Part shown: positions 26,372 through 35,658 of the stretch, in pieces
How the letters are laid out: each line of letters opens with the position of its first letter
Position numbering within the stretch: position 1 is the stretch's first letter
Source of the DNA: Mycobacterium lentiflavum
Lineage (GTDB): Bacteria > Actinomycetota > Actinomycetes > Mycobacteriales > Mycobacteriaceae
Reading direction: 5' to 3'
DNA length: 64,000 nt
Assembly: GCF_022374895.2 (NCBI RefSeq)
Contig: NZ_CP092423.2
Span: 5,332,001-5,396,000 of the forward strand
The notes under the pieces: generated by a model
What the model was told of the DNA's origin: nothing
The model's database searches: none
What the model saw: the letters and a program-made list of their open reading frames with translations, nothing else
Translations under genes and position numbers: made by a program

Positions 26372-26818
26372 ATGGAAAAGCCCAAATCTCTCAACTCACC
26401 CGTCGTCGGCTTCTTCATCAAGTGGATGTCGAAGGGCAACACGTGGATCTACAAGCGCAGCAACGGAAAACTCGGCGGCGTGTTCCAGAAGGCGCCGGTC
26501 GCTCTGCTCACCACGACCGGACGCAAGACCGGTGAGCCCCGGGTGAGCCCGCTGCTCTATCTGCGCGAGGGCAATCGCGTGATCCTGGTCGCGTCAAGGG
26601 GCGGTAGCGACAAGCACCCGATGTGGTACCTCAACCTCAAGGCCAATCCCAAAGTCTCGGTGCAGATTAAGGACGAGGTCCTGCAGTTGACGGCGCGCGA
26701 CGCCACGGAGGCAGAGCGTGCAGAGTATTGGCCGAAGTTGGACGCCATGTACCCGTCATTCGGCGACTACCGGTCGTGGACCGAGCGGGTGATCCCGATC
26801 GTCATCTGCGACCCGTAG
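26372..26818 (+). CDS. ddn: Deazaflavin (F420)-dependent nitroreductase Ddn
   Basis: The 148-residue split-barrel F420-binding protein is closely related to Ddn (Rv3547), a quinone reductase that also activates bicyclic nitroimidazoles. The family core is visible: FFIKWMSKGNTWIYKRSNG, PVALLTTTGRKTGEPRVSPL and DKHPMWYLNLKANPKVSVQI. The ATG gives nearly the M. tuberculosis length of 151; an in-frame GTG 63 nt upstream overlaps the preceding stop. Against my recollection of the M. tuberculosis protein, Ser78 is kept, but Tyr65 is Leu and Tyr133 is Phe (YPSFGDYRSW). Confidence 0.93.
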   Translation: MEKPKSLNSPVVGFFIKWMSKGNTWIYKRSNGKLGGVFQKAPVALLTTTGRKTGEPRVSPLLYLREGNRVILVASRGGSDKHPMWYLNLKANPKVSVQIKDEVLQLTARDATEAERAEYWPKLDAMYPSFGDYRSWTERVIPIVICDP

Positions 26819-26942
26819 GCCGGGCGTACCGATCGCATCCCGTCGCTGAATGGCCCGCGACAACGAGACACGAGCCGGGCCCAGCTGCTACAACGAACGT
26901 GGCAGACCCATGCGGGGCTCCACCATCGACGGGAGCGCAGTT

Positions 26943-29024
26943 ATGACGAGACCGGCCGCACCCTCGACCTCCGACTCCGCCGCCCGATTCCCCTGCTCAC
27001 CAACCATCAGCCCGGCGCGACGCGGCGTCATTTTCGCAGCGCTTTCGCTCGGGGTCTTGATCGCGGCGATGGACCAGGCAATGGTGGTGCCCGCATTGCC
27101 GACGATCGTGGAAGACCTGGGCGGCTCCGGTCAGCAATCGTGGGTCGTCGCCGCCTATCTACTCGGGGGCATCGTCGTCGTACCGGCAGCCGGCAAGCTC
27201 GGTGACCTGTTGGGCCGCAAGCGGGTGCTGGAAAGTGCCGTCGCAGTCTTTCTGCTCGGCTCGGTACTGTGCGCGTCCTCCGAAACGATGACCATGTTGG
27301 CACTTTCGCGAGTGGTGCAGGGTATCGGCGCGGGGGCGACGTCGGTGACGGCCGCGGCGCTGGTCGGTGAGGTGTTCCCGATCCGGGACCGCGGCAGCTA
27401 TCAAGGCATCCTGGGGGCGGTGTTCGGCGTAGCCACCGTCGCGGGCCCGTTGCTCGGCGGCTTCTTCACCGACTACCTGAACTGGCGGGGGGCCTTCTGG
27501 GTCAACGTGCCGACCTCCATCGCAGTTCTCGCGGTGGCCGCCGCGACCATCCCCGCGCTGCCTCGGCGTCCCAAACCGGCCATCGATTACGTCGGCATCG
27601 TGGTGATCGCCCTGGCCACTACGGCTTTGATCATGGCAACGAGTTGGGGCGGAACCACCTACCCGTGGGGCTCGGCGCCGATCATCGCGCTGTTCGCGGG
27701 TGCCGCGGTGGCGCTGCTCGTCTTCGTCCGGGTGGAAAGCCGGGCTCCCGCGGGCATCCTGCCGCCGCGACTGTTTCGCAGCCCGGTGTTCTCGGTGTGC
27801 TCCCTGCTGTCGTTGCTGGTCGGTTTCGCCATGTTGGGCGCACTCACCTTCGTGCCGATGTACCTGCGCTACGTCGGCGGTGTCTCGCCCACCACCTCCG
27901 GCCTGCGTACGCTGCCCATGGTGGTCGGGCTGCTGACCACCTCGCTGGCCGCGGGCACCCTGGTCGGCCGGACCGGCCGGTACAAGATCTTTCCGCTCGC
28001 AGGCACGGCATTGATGGCCGTCGGCTTCTTGCTGATGGCGCGGATGGACGAGTCGACGCCCTGGCTGGTGCAGTTCTGCTACCTCATCATCCTGGGTGCC
28101 GGGATCGGCTTCTCCATGCAGGTGCTGATCCTGATCGTGCAGAGCACTTCACGTTTCGAGGACCTGGGCCTGGCCACCTCGGGCGTGACGTTCTTCCGTT
28201 TGGTCGGCGGAGCTTTCGGCGCGGCGATATTCGGTGCGCTGTTCGCCAACTTCCTGAACCGACGAGTGGGCTCAACCTTGGCGTCCCGTGGCGTGCCCGT
28301 CGAGGCCGTGCGTTCGCCGGCCGCTCTGCATCGACTCCCCAAGGACGTCGCGGAAGCGGTGGTGCGGGCGTACGCCGGGTCGCTGGGGCAGGTATTTCTG
28401 TGCGCGGCCTTCGTCGCGCTGGCGGGATTCGTCCTCGCGCTGTTTCTGCGCGAGGCTCCCCTGAACGCGATCCACGACAGCCCAAGCTGCCTGGGAGACG
28501 GCTTCGCTGTACCGAGAATCAAAACGCCCCAGGACGTTTTGGAGATCGCCGTCGGACGCCTGCTGGACGAGACGCCTGAGCTACCACTGGGCGATCTCGC
28601 CGAGCAGCCGGGTTGTACGCTCGACGTCGCCGGGCTGTGGGCAGTGTTGCGGATTTACCAGTACGAGCGATGGTTCGATGCGGCCCGGCTCGCCGACATC
28701 GCCACCCACCTGCACCTACCCCACCAAGTTCTCGAGCCTCTCTTCGACCGCCTCGTCGAGACCGGTTATGCGTTACGCGAGGGGGACCGGCTCTCCCTGA
28801 CCGCGGACGGACTGCGGCACGTCGACTCCCTGGCCGGCCTCGTCCGGCGGCGGCTCGTCGAGCATCTGGCCGCGTCGTCCGGCGCCGTCGAGCTTCCCGA
28901 CGACGAGGAGTTCGACGCCGCCCTGCGGCGCATCGCCGATGGCGTTCTGGTGCAACGTGATTGGGATGACGACGTCGGCGGCCTGGTGGTGTCCGGCAGC
29001 GCTACCGCACCGGTTAGCCGGTGA
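26943..29024 (+). CDS. DHA2-family MFS drug exporter with C-terminal winged-helix-like domain
   Basis: The 693-residue protein has about fourteen transmembrane helices over residues 20-515, with motif A GKLGDLLGRKRVL and the antiporter motif VAGPLLGGFF. A cytoplasmic tail of about 170 residues follows (LYDVAGLW-type start, LADIATHLHLPHQVLEPLFD, LVETGYALREGDRLSLTADG) that looks like a winged helix of MarR/PadR style. EmrB/QacA-like pumps with such tails exist in mycobacteria (Rv1877-like). The ATG was chosen for a GGGAG ribosome-binding site; two upstream ATGs are in frame. I recall no counterpart between ddn and Rv3548c in M. tuberculosis. The 3' end overlaps the convergent sulfotransferase by 11 bp. 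Confidence 0.85.
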   Translation: MTRPAAPSTSDSAARFPCSPTISPARRGVIFAALSLGVLIAAMDQAMVVPALPTIVEDLGGSGQQSWVVAAYLLGGIVVVPAAGKLGDLLGRKRVLESAVAVFLLGSVLCASSETMTMLALSRVVQGIGAGATSVTAAALVGEVFPIRDRGSYQGILGAVFGVATVAGPLLGGFFTDYLNWRGAFWVNVPTSIAVLAVAAATIPALPRRPKPAIDYVGIVVIALATTALIMATSWGGTTYPWGSAPIIALFAGAAVALLVFVRVESRAPAGILPPRLFRSPVFSVCSLLSLLVGFAMLGALTFVPMYLRYVGGVSPTTSGLRTLPMVVGLLTTSLAAGTLVGRTGRYKIFPLAGTALMAVGFLLMARMDESTPWLVQFCYLIILGAGIGFSMQVLILIVQSTSRFEDLGLATSGVTFFRLVGGAFGAAIFGALFANFLNRRVGSTLASRGVPVEAVRSPAALHRLPKDVAEAVVRAYAGSLGQVFLCAAFVALAGFVLALFLREAPLNAIHDSPSCLGDGFAVPRIKTPQDVLEIAVGRLLDETPELPLGDLAEQPGCTLDVAGLWAVLRIYQYERWFDAARLADIATHLHLPHQVLEPLFDRLVETGYALREGDRLSLTADGLRHVDSLAGLVRRRLVEHLAASSGAVELPDDEEFDAALRRIADGVLVQRDWDDDVGGLVVSGSATAPVSR

Positions 29025-29949
29025 CGGAGAGTTCGCCTGTTTCCAGCCAGCTGGCGCACGGCACGCCCAGCTCCTGCAATGCGACCTGGTCGAAGCGCGC
29101 GACTTGCGCCGCCGTGAGCTCGTCGCGGAAATCACGCTTGGGCCCTTTGGGGAAGAAGGCTTTGGCGCTGGACATGTGCGCTCCGTTGAACGGCGCCATC
29201 TTTTCCGCCCGGCCGCTCATATAGTCAAACGAGCACTGCTCGGCAATGACGTCCATGCGCAGCGATGCGGGGTCGATGCCCAAGAACGCGGCGATCCGGG
29301 CGATCTGGCCGGTTAGGTCGTCGGTGAGTTCGCGGTAGTGCAGGTGCAACACGTTTGGCTCGCCGCGCAGCCGCCACCATGACCGCACGATGTCGAACAG
29401 GTCTGAACAGCCGTAGCCGCGGGTGTCGAGCCACAGATCGAAGAATGCCTGCATGTCCTCGGGAATCACCAGGGGCGTCGCACTATCCGACCACTGGGCG
29501 TAAATCCGGTTGATTTTGGCCATTGTCGACTCGGAATAGTGATAGATCATGTTGTGAAAACTGATCGCGGCGTCCTTACCGTTCCTGCCGACGAACACGT
29601 ACCGGGCCTGCTGGGCAAGCGGCAGGGCATCTGCGGGAAGGTGCGACTTGATGACTCGCCTACTGCCCGCCTCCAGCTGTCGCTTGAGCACGTCGAGCAT
29701 CCCGTCGTGATCACCCCAGCTGGATTCGAGCCAAGGCGAAGTGTCCGACAGACTGCCGTCGGTCTCGTCCCCGTTATGCAATATCTGCTGGATTATCCGC
29801 TGGGTCCACGTCGTACCCGCCTTGACCGGAGTGACGATGACGACGTCGCCGTCGACCAGGCCGCCCTGGGCAAGAAAATCATTCCACACCAAGGAATTAT
29901 GTAGATAATCCCGCACAACTCGGGTTGGGGCGATCAAGGGTTGCGTCAT
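29014..29949 (-). CDS. PAPS-dependent sulfotransferase (Sulfotransfer_1 type)
   Basis: The 311-residue protein has the 5'-phosphosulfate loop VTPVKAGTTWTQRIIQQIL, the 3'-phosphate strand RYVFVGRNGKDAAISFHN, and a C-terminal FFPKGPKRDFRDELT that replaces the canonical RKGxxGDWK loop. It resembles cytosolic-type sulfotransferases acting on small alcohols or phenols, and differs clearly from the Rv3529c-like protein at 8544-9692. The ATG was chosen for the conserved start; the frame is open 11 codons further. A sterol acceptor is conceivable from context, but this is inference only. With the MFS pump it forms an insertion relative to M. tuberculosis. Confidence 0.82.
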   Translation of the reverse strand: MTQPLIAPTRVVRDYLHNSLVWNDFLAQGGLVDGDVVIVTPVKAGTTWTQRIIQQILHNGDETDGSLSDTSPWLESSWGDHDGMLDVLKRQLEAGSRRVIKSHLPADALPLAQQARYVFVGRNGKDAAISFHNMIYHYSESTMAKINRIYAQWSDSATPLVIPEDMQAFFDLWLDTRGYGCSDLFDIVRSWWRLRGEPNVLHLHYRELTDDLTGQIARIAAFLGIDPASLRMDVIAEQCSFDYMSGRAEKMAPFNGAHMSSAKAFFPKGPKRDFRDELTAAQVARFDQVALQELGVPCASWLETGELSVTG

Positions 29950-30194
29950 CACAGACCCGCTTTTCGATCGGGCACGCCGCACGAGATACGCCCGACGTGC
30001 CGTATTTAAACGATTGCGTTCTCAGGGACGACGTCCCGGCGAACTTCAGGAGTTGCTGAGCATCAAAGCGAAGGGACCAAGGACCCACTGACAATACGAC
30101 ATTGGTGTTCGGGTCGCCAGAAATAGCATCGATTCGTCGAAGGGGACCGCGAAGGCCGTTCGATGTCTACCGTCGGGACGCCCCGTCGCGCGTC

Positions 30195-30251
30195 TACGCC
30201 CCGGTGCGTCGGCCGCGCTAGGCCCCGGTGCGTCGGCCGCGCTACGCCCCG
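30195..30251. repeat. 24-bp tandem repeat at the 3' end of an SDR gene
   Basis: There are two full units of exactly 24 bp and a third partial unit. They differ at one position (TACGCCCC versus TAGGCCCC) and share GGTGCGTCGGCCGCGC. Read on the minus strand in the SDR frame, each unit regenerates an in-frame TAG stop codon. Confidence 0.8.
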
Positions 30252-31147
30252 TACACCGGGACCGGCGGGCGGGCCTTGGCCAGCAGGTCGGTGACGACCG
30301 GCCCCAGCTCGGCGGGATCCCAGCGGTCCCCCTTATCGATCTGAGGTCCGTGCGCCCAGCCCTCGGCGACCCGGATCTTGCCTCCCTCGACCTCGAAGAC
30401 CTTCCCGGTGACGTCGCGTGATTCGACGCTGCCCAGCCAAACGACAATGGGCGAAACGTTTTCCGGTGCCATCGCGTCGAAAGCCTGGTCCTGCGTCGCC
30501 ATCATCTCCGCGAAGACGGTCTCCGTCATGCGGGTCCGGGCCGACGGCGCGATCGCGTTGACCGTCACACCGTATCGGCCCATTTCGGCGGCGGCGACCA
30601 GCGTCATGGCCGCGATGCCCGCCTTGGCGGCGCTGTAGTTGCCCTGCCCGACGCTGCCCTGCAGGCCCGCACCCGAGCTGGTGTTAATGATCCGTGCGTC
30701 AACGGTTTTGCCCTCTTTGGACAACCCCCGCCAATACGACGCGGCGTGACGCATCGTGGCGAAGTGGCCCTTGAGGTGCACGGCGATGACGGCGTCGAAC
30801 TCTTCCTCGCTGGTGTTGGCCATCATCCGGTCGCGCACAATGCCGGCATTGTTCACCAGGACGTCGAGTCCGCCGAACGTGTCGAGCGCGGTCTGAACCA
30901 GCGCGGCGGCTTGATCCCAGTCCGCGACGTTGGATCCGTTGGCGACGGCTTCGCCACCGGCAGCGATGATCTCGTCCACCACGCTCTGCGCGGCACTGCC
31001 GCCGCTTGCCGGTGATCCGTCGAGACCCACACCGATGTCGTTGACGACTACGCGCGCACCCTCGGCCGCGAAGGCCAATGCATGCGCGCGACCGATCCCG
31101 CCGCCCGCTCCGGTGACGATGACGACACGGCCGTCGACTATTCCCAT
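30242..31147 (-). CDS. SDR dehydrogenase, MFE-2-like (Rv3548c-like)
   Basis: The 301-residue SDR has the cofactor motif VIVTGAGGGIGRAHALAFA, NNAGIVRD, the catalytic GNYSAAKAGIAAM, and a C-terminal extension. These resemble the (3R)-hydroxyacyl-CoA dehydrogenase unit of peroxisomal multifunctional enzyme 2. A hydroxyacyl-CoA dehydrogenase role in sterol degradation is therefore likely, but the exact substrate is not visible. It follows the second SDR by 25 nt on the same strand. The stop lies at the edge of a 24-bp tandem repeat. Confidence 0.88.
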   Translation of the reverse strand: MGIVDGRVVIVTGAGGGIGRAHALAFAAEGARVVVNDIGVGLDGSPASGGSAAQSVVDEIIAAGGEAVANGSNVADWDQAAALVQTALDTFGGLDVLVNNAGIVRDRMMANTSEEEFDAVIAVHLKGHFATMRHAASYWRGLSKEGKTVDARIINTSSGAGLQGSVGQGNYSAAKAGIAAMTLVAAAEMGRYGVTVNAIAPSARTRMTETVFAEMMATQDQAFDAMAPENVSPIVVWLGSVESRDVTGKVFEVEGGKIRVAEGWAHGPQIDKGDRWDPAELGPVVTDLLAKARPPVPVYGA

Positions 31148-31172
31148 GAGTTGCCCATTCTCCTCGGATCCG

Positions 31173-31955
31173 CTATTTGATCGCGCTGGCGTTCGTGGTG
31201 GCCAGATAGTGCGGCGGCTCGCCGCCCCCGTGCACCTCGAGCGAAGCACCACTGATGTAGGACGCCGCGTCGGACGCCAAAAATGCTGCGGCCCAACCCA
31301 CATCCTCGGGCTTGGCCATCCGGCCCAGTGGCACATTCTTGGAGATCGCGGCGATCGACTCGGCGTCGCCGTAGAACAAGTCGGCCTGTTCGGTCTCGAC
31401 CATGCCGACCACGCAGGCGTTCACCCGGACCGTGGGTCCCCATTCCACCGCCAGCGTCTGGGTGAGGCTTTCCAGGCCGGCCTTCGCGGCACCGTATGCG
31501 CCGGTGCCCGGGGATGGCCGCCGGCCGCTGAGGCTGCAGATGTTGACGATCGCCCCCCCGCCGGGCTGGGCCTGCATCTTCTCGTTAGCGAACTGCGAAA
31601 CTAGCAGCGCACCAATGAGATTGAGCTCGATGATCTTGCGGTTGAACTTTGGACTGGACTCCGCAGTCAGCACGTACGGCGATCCGCCGGCGTTGTTGAC
31701 GACGACGTCGAGCCGTCCATGCCGCTCGAAAATCGTGTCGATCAACGATTCGACCTGGTCCTCGTCACGGATATCGCAGGCGTGAAACTCATACGGCAGC
31801 CCCTCGACGGCACGGCGCGCGCAGGTGATCACGGTCGCACCCTGCTCGGCAAATACCGCACTGATTCCCGCGCCCACCCCGCGGACACCGCCCGTCACCA
31901 GAACTGCCCGCCCGGCCAATCCCAAATTGATGGCGGATGCTTGGACGCGAGTCAC
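31173..31955 (-). CDS. SDR dehydrogenase (Rv3549c-like)
   Basis: The 260-residue classical SDR has VLVTGGVRGVGAGISAVFA, NNAGGSPYV, and the catalytic GAYGAAKAGLESLTQTLA. The GTG start lies 15 nt from a perfect KstR2 palindrome shared with the divergent echA20 operon, placing it in the ring C/D regulon. It is followed by the MFE-2-like SDR. The substrate is unassigned. A role in beta-oxidation of the C/D-ring propionate or a related intermediate fits the position. Confidence 0.9.
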   Translation of the reverse strand: MTRVQASAINLGLAGRAVLVTGGVRGVGAGISAVFAEQGATVITCARRAVEGLPYEFHACDIRDEDQVESLIDTIFERHGRLDVVVNNAGGSPYVLTAESSPKFNRKIIELNLIGALLVSQFANEKMQAQPGGGAIVNICSLSGRRPSPGTGAYGAAKAGLESLTQTLAVEWGPTVRVNACVVGMVETEQADLFYGDAESIAAISKNVPLGRMAKPEDVGWAAAFLASDAASYISGASLEVHGGGEPPHYLATTNASAIK

Positions 31956-31970
31956 TGTGCTAGCGTACCA

Positions 31971-31984
31971 AGCAAGTGCTTGCT
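31971..31984. promoter_or_regulatory. KstR2 operator, divergent SDR / echA20
   Basis: AGCAAGTGCTTGCT fits the KstR2 consensus ANCAAGNNCTTGNT. The palindrome extends one further base on each side. Confidence 0.92.
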
Positions 31985-32020
31985 TAGGTAGTCGGCCTCA
32001 ATTTCACGAGGAAGTGCCAA

Positions 32021-32775
32021 TTGACCATTACATCCACCAGCACAGAACCGGGCATAGTCGCGGTCACCGTTAACTACCCGCCCGTCAACGCCATCCCGTC
32101 GCGCGGCTGGTTCGAACTCGGCGACGCGATCACTGCCGCGGGCGCGAATCCCGAGACCCACGCAGTGATCCTGCGCGCCGAGGGCCGCGGGTTCAACGCC
32201 GGCGTCGACATCAAAGAGATGCAGCGCACCGAGGGATTCACCGCGCTGATCGACGCCAACCGCGGCTGCTTCCACGCCTTCCGCGCGGTCTACGAATGCG
32301 CCGTTCCGGTGATCGCGGCGGTGAACGGGTTCTGCGTCGGGGGCGGCATCGGCCTGGTCGGCAATGCCGACGTCATCGTGGCCTCCGACGACGCCACCTT
32401 CGGGTTGCCGGAGGTGGAACGCGGCGCGCTGGGTGCGGCCACCCACTTGTCGCGACTGGTCCCGCAGCACATGATGCGGCGGTTGTTCTTTACCGCCGCC
32501 ACCGTGGACGCCGCGACCCTGCACCACTTCGGTTCGGTACACGAGGTGGTCCCCCGCGACCAGCTCGACGAGGCGGCTCTGCGAGTCGCCCGCGACATCG
32601 CCGCCAAGGACACCCGCGTGATCCGCGCCGCCAAGGAGGCGCTGAACTTGATCGACGTGCAGCGGGTCAACTCGAGCTACCGGATGGAACAAGGCTTTAC
32701 GTTCGAGCTCAACCTCGCCGGGGTATCCGACGAGCACCGCGACGCGTTCGCGGGTACGACGAAGGGTGAGAAGTC

Positions 32776-32779
<4 letters not shown>
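32021..32779 (+). CDS. echA20: Crotonase-family ring hydrolase EchA20
   Basis: The 252-residue crotonase-fold enzyme opens the steroid D ring hydrolytically during rings C/D degradation (the HIEC-CoA to COCHEA-CoA step). Oxyanion-hole segments are EGRGFNAGVDIKEMQ and NGFCVGGGIGLVGNADVIVA. The start is TTG with GAGGA upstream; no ATG or GTG lies nearby in frame. The stop overlaps the ipdA start (TTGA). It is the first gene of the echA20-ipdA-ipdB-ipdC operon. Confidence 0.95.
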
Positions 32780-33656
<877 letters not shown>

Positions 33657-33660
<4 letters not shown>

Positions 33661-34412
33661 CAAGCACCGCGAGCACCCGTGCCGAAGTGTGTGCGGTCGC
33701 CTGCGCCGATCTATTCAGGGATGCCGGCGAGATCATGGTCAGTCCGATGACGAACATGGCCTCGGTCGGCGCGCGGTTGGCCCGGCTGACGTTCTCCCCC
33801 GACATCCTGCTCACCGACGGCGAGGCGCAGCTGCTGGCCGACACGCCCGCGTTGGGCGCACCTGGCGACGTCGAGGGTTGGATGCCGTTCGGCCGGGTCT
33901 TCGAGACCCTGGCCTGGGGCAGGCGCCACGTGGTGATGGGCGCGAATCAGGTTGATCGCTTTGGCAATCAGAACATCTCGGCGTTCGGACCCCTGCAGCA
34001 GCCCAAGCGCCAGATGTTCGGTGTCCGCGGCGCGCCCGGCAATTCCATCAACCACGCGACGAGTTACTGGGTCGGCAATCACTCCAAGCGAGTGTTCTGC
34101 GAGAAGGTCGACATCGTCTGCGGAGTCGGCTGGGACAACGTGGACGCCGACAATCCGGCATTCCGGTTCGCCAACACCTATCGGGTGGTATCGAACCTCG
34201 GTGTGTTCGACTTCGGCGGACCCGACCACAGCATGCGGGCGGTGTCGCTGCATCCGGGTGTTTCGGCCGACGAGGTCCGGGAGAACACGTCGTTCGAGAT
34301 CGAAGGCCTGGACGGCGCCGAGGAAACCCGGTTGCCCACCGACGAGGAACTGCGCCTGATCCGCGAGACAATCGACCCGAAAGCATTGCGCGACCGCGAG
34401 ATACGTTCATGA
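33657..34412 (+). CDS. ipdB: COCHEA-CoA hydrolase beta subunit IpdB
   Basis: The 251-residue partner of IpdA has the CoA-transferase beta fold (ILLTDGEAQLLADT, WMPFGRVFETLAWGRRHVVM, NQVDRFGNQNISAFGP). The GTG start overlaps the ipdA stop (GTGA), giving strict coupling of the two subunits. The next gene, ipdC, is separated by a 100-bp dispersed intergenic repeat. Confidence 0.95.
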
Positions 34413-34512
34413 TCATTCCGCCTCTCCCCCGCAAGCGGGTGGTGCCCCCACCTCATCGCTTCGTCCCCCTCGCCGCTTCGCGGCTGGGGTTGCCCCCACT
34501 GCATCGTCGGCG
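34413..34512. repeat. Dispersed intergenic repeat, copy 2 (long form)
   Basis: The modules GCAAGCGGGTGGTGCCCCCAC, CCTCATCGCTTCG, TTGCCCCCAC and GCATCGTCGGC fill the whole ipdB-ipdC gap, with an inner CGCTTCGCGG motif. The same modules appear at 59008-59068 and, shortened, at 9701-9728. Confidence 0.7.
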
Positions 34513-35589
34513 GTGGCTATGAAGCTGCGCACCCCGCTGACCGAGCTGGTCGGCGTCGAGCACCCGGTGGTGCAAACCGGGATGGGCTGGGTGGCCGGAG
34601 CGCGGCTGGTGGCGGCCACCGCCAATGCCGGCGGGCTCGGCATCCTGGCGTCGGCCACGATGACCCTGGACGAGTTGGCGACGGCCATCGGCAAGGTCAA
34701 GGCCGCCACCGACAAGCCGTTCGGTGTGAACATGCGCGCCGATGCGGCGGACGCCGGCGACCGGGTTGAGCTGATGATCCGCGAGGGCGTGAAGGTGGCG
34801 TCGTTCGCGCTGGCGCCCAAGCAGGAACTGATCGCCCGCCTGAAAGAGGCCGGGGCGGTGGTGATCCCGTCTATCGGCGCGGCCAAGCATGCGCGCAAGG
34901 TCGCGGGCTGGGGTGCCGACGCGATGATCGTGCAGGGCGGCGAGGGCGGCGGGCATACCGGACCCGTCGCGACCACGCTGCTGCTCCCGTCGGTGCTGGA
35001 CGCCGTGAAGGGCACCGGCATCCCGGTCATCGCGGCGGGCGGCTTCTTCGACGGGCGCGGGCTGGCTGCCGCGTTGTCCTACGGTGCGGCCGGGGTGGCG
35101 ATGGGCACCCGGTTCCTGCTTACGTCGGATTCCACCGTGCCCGACGCGGTCAAGCGCCGCTATCTGGAGTCGGCGCTGGACGGCACCGTGGTCACCACCC
35201 GCGTCGACGGCATGCCGCACCGAGTGCTGCGTACCGGGCTGGTCGAGAAGCTGGAAAGTGGCACGCCGATAAGGAGTTTGACCGCTGCGGTGCGCAATGC
35301 CGGGAAGTTCAAGCACATGTCGGGGATGACCTGGAGGTCGATGATCCAGGACGGCATGGCGATGCGGCACGGCAAGGAAATGACTCTGGCGCAGGTAGTG
35401 ATGGCGGCCAACACTCCAATGCTGTTGAAAGCCGGCCTCGTTGAGGGCAACACCGAGGCCGGCGTGCTGGCGTCGGGGCAGGTCGCCGGCATTCTCGAAG
35501 ACCTACCGTCGTGCGCCGAGCTGATCGAGTCGATCGTGCACGACGCCATCGAACACCTGCAGGCCGCGTCCGGGCTGATCGCGGAGTAA
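34513..35589 (+). CDS. ipdC: Flavin-dependent reductase/dehydrogenase IpdC
   Basis: The 358-residue protein is of the nitronate monooxygenase (2-nitropropane dioxygenase-like) FMN fold. It has VVQTGMGWVAGARLVAATAN, IVQGGEGGGHTGP and the FMN phosphate loop PVIAAGGFFDGRGLAAALSY. IpdC acts on a hydroxylated indane carboxyl-CoA intermediate between FadE30/IpdF and EchA20. A GTG and an ATG two codons later are both possible starts. It is the last gene of the operon before the second DUF559 unit. Confidence 0.94.
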   Translation: MAMKLRTPLTELVGVEHPVVQTGMGWVAGARLVAATANAGGLGILASATMTLDELATAIGKVKAATDKPFGVNMRADAADAGDRVELMIREGVKVASFALAPKQELIARLKEAGAVVIPSIGAAKHARKVAGWGADAMIVQGGEGGGHTGPVATTLLLPSVLDAVKGTGIPVIAAGGFFDGRGLAAALSYGAAGVAMGTRFLLTSDSTVPDAVKRRYLESALDGTVVTTRVDGMPHRVLRTGLVEKLESGTPIRSLTAAVRNAGKFKHMSGMTWRSMIQDGMAMRHGKEMTLAQVVMAANTPMLLKAGLVEGNTEAGVLASGQVAGILEDLPSCAELIESIVHDAIEHLQAASGLIAE

Positions 35590-35600
35590 CTCCCAAAGCG

Positions 35601-35658
35601 CCGAGTGTGAATCTCACGACGCAACACGCCGTCTTGGCGTCGTACAGTTCACACTCGG
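35601..35658. repeat. Hairpin repeat, left copy of DUF559 unit 2
   Basis: The 58-bp imperfect palindrome has outer arms CCGAGTGTGAA and TTCACACTCGG and an inner ACGACGC/GCGTCGT stem. The copy at 36567-36624 has the same length and orientation, with 42 of 58 positions identical. The last codons and the stop of the DUF559 gene lie inside it. Confidence 0.87.
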
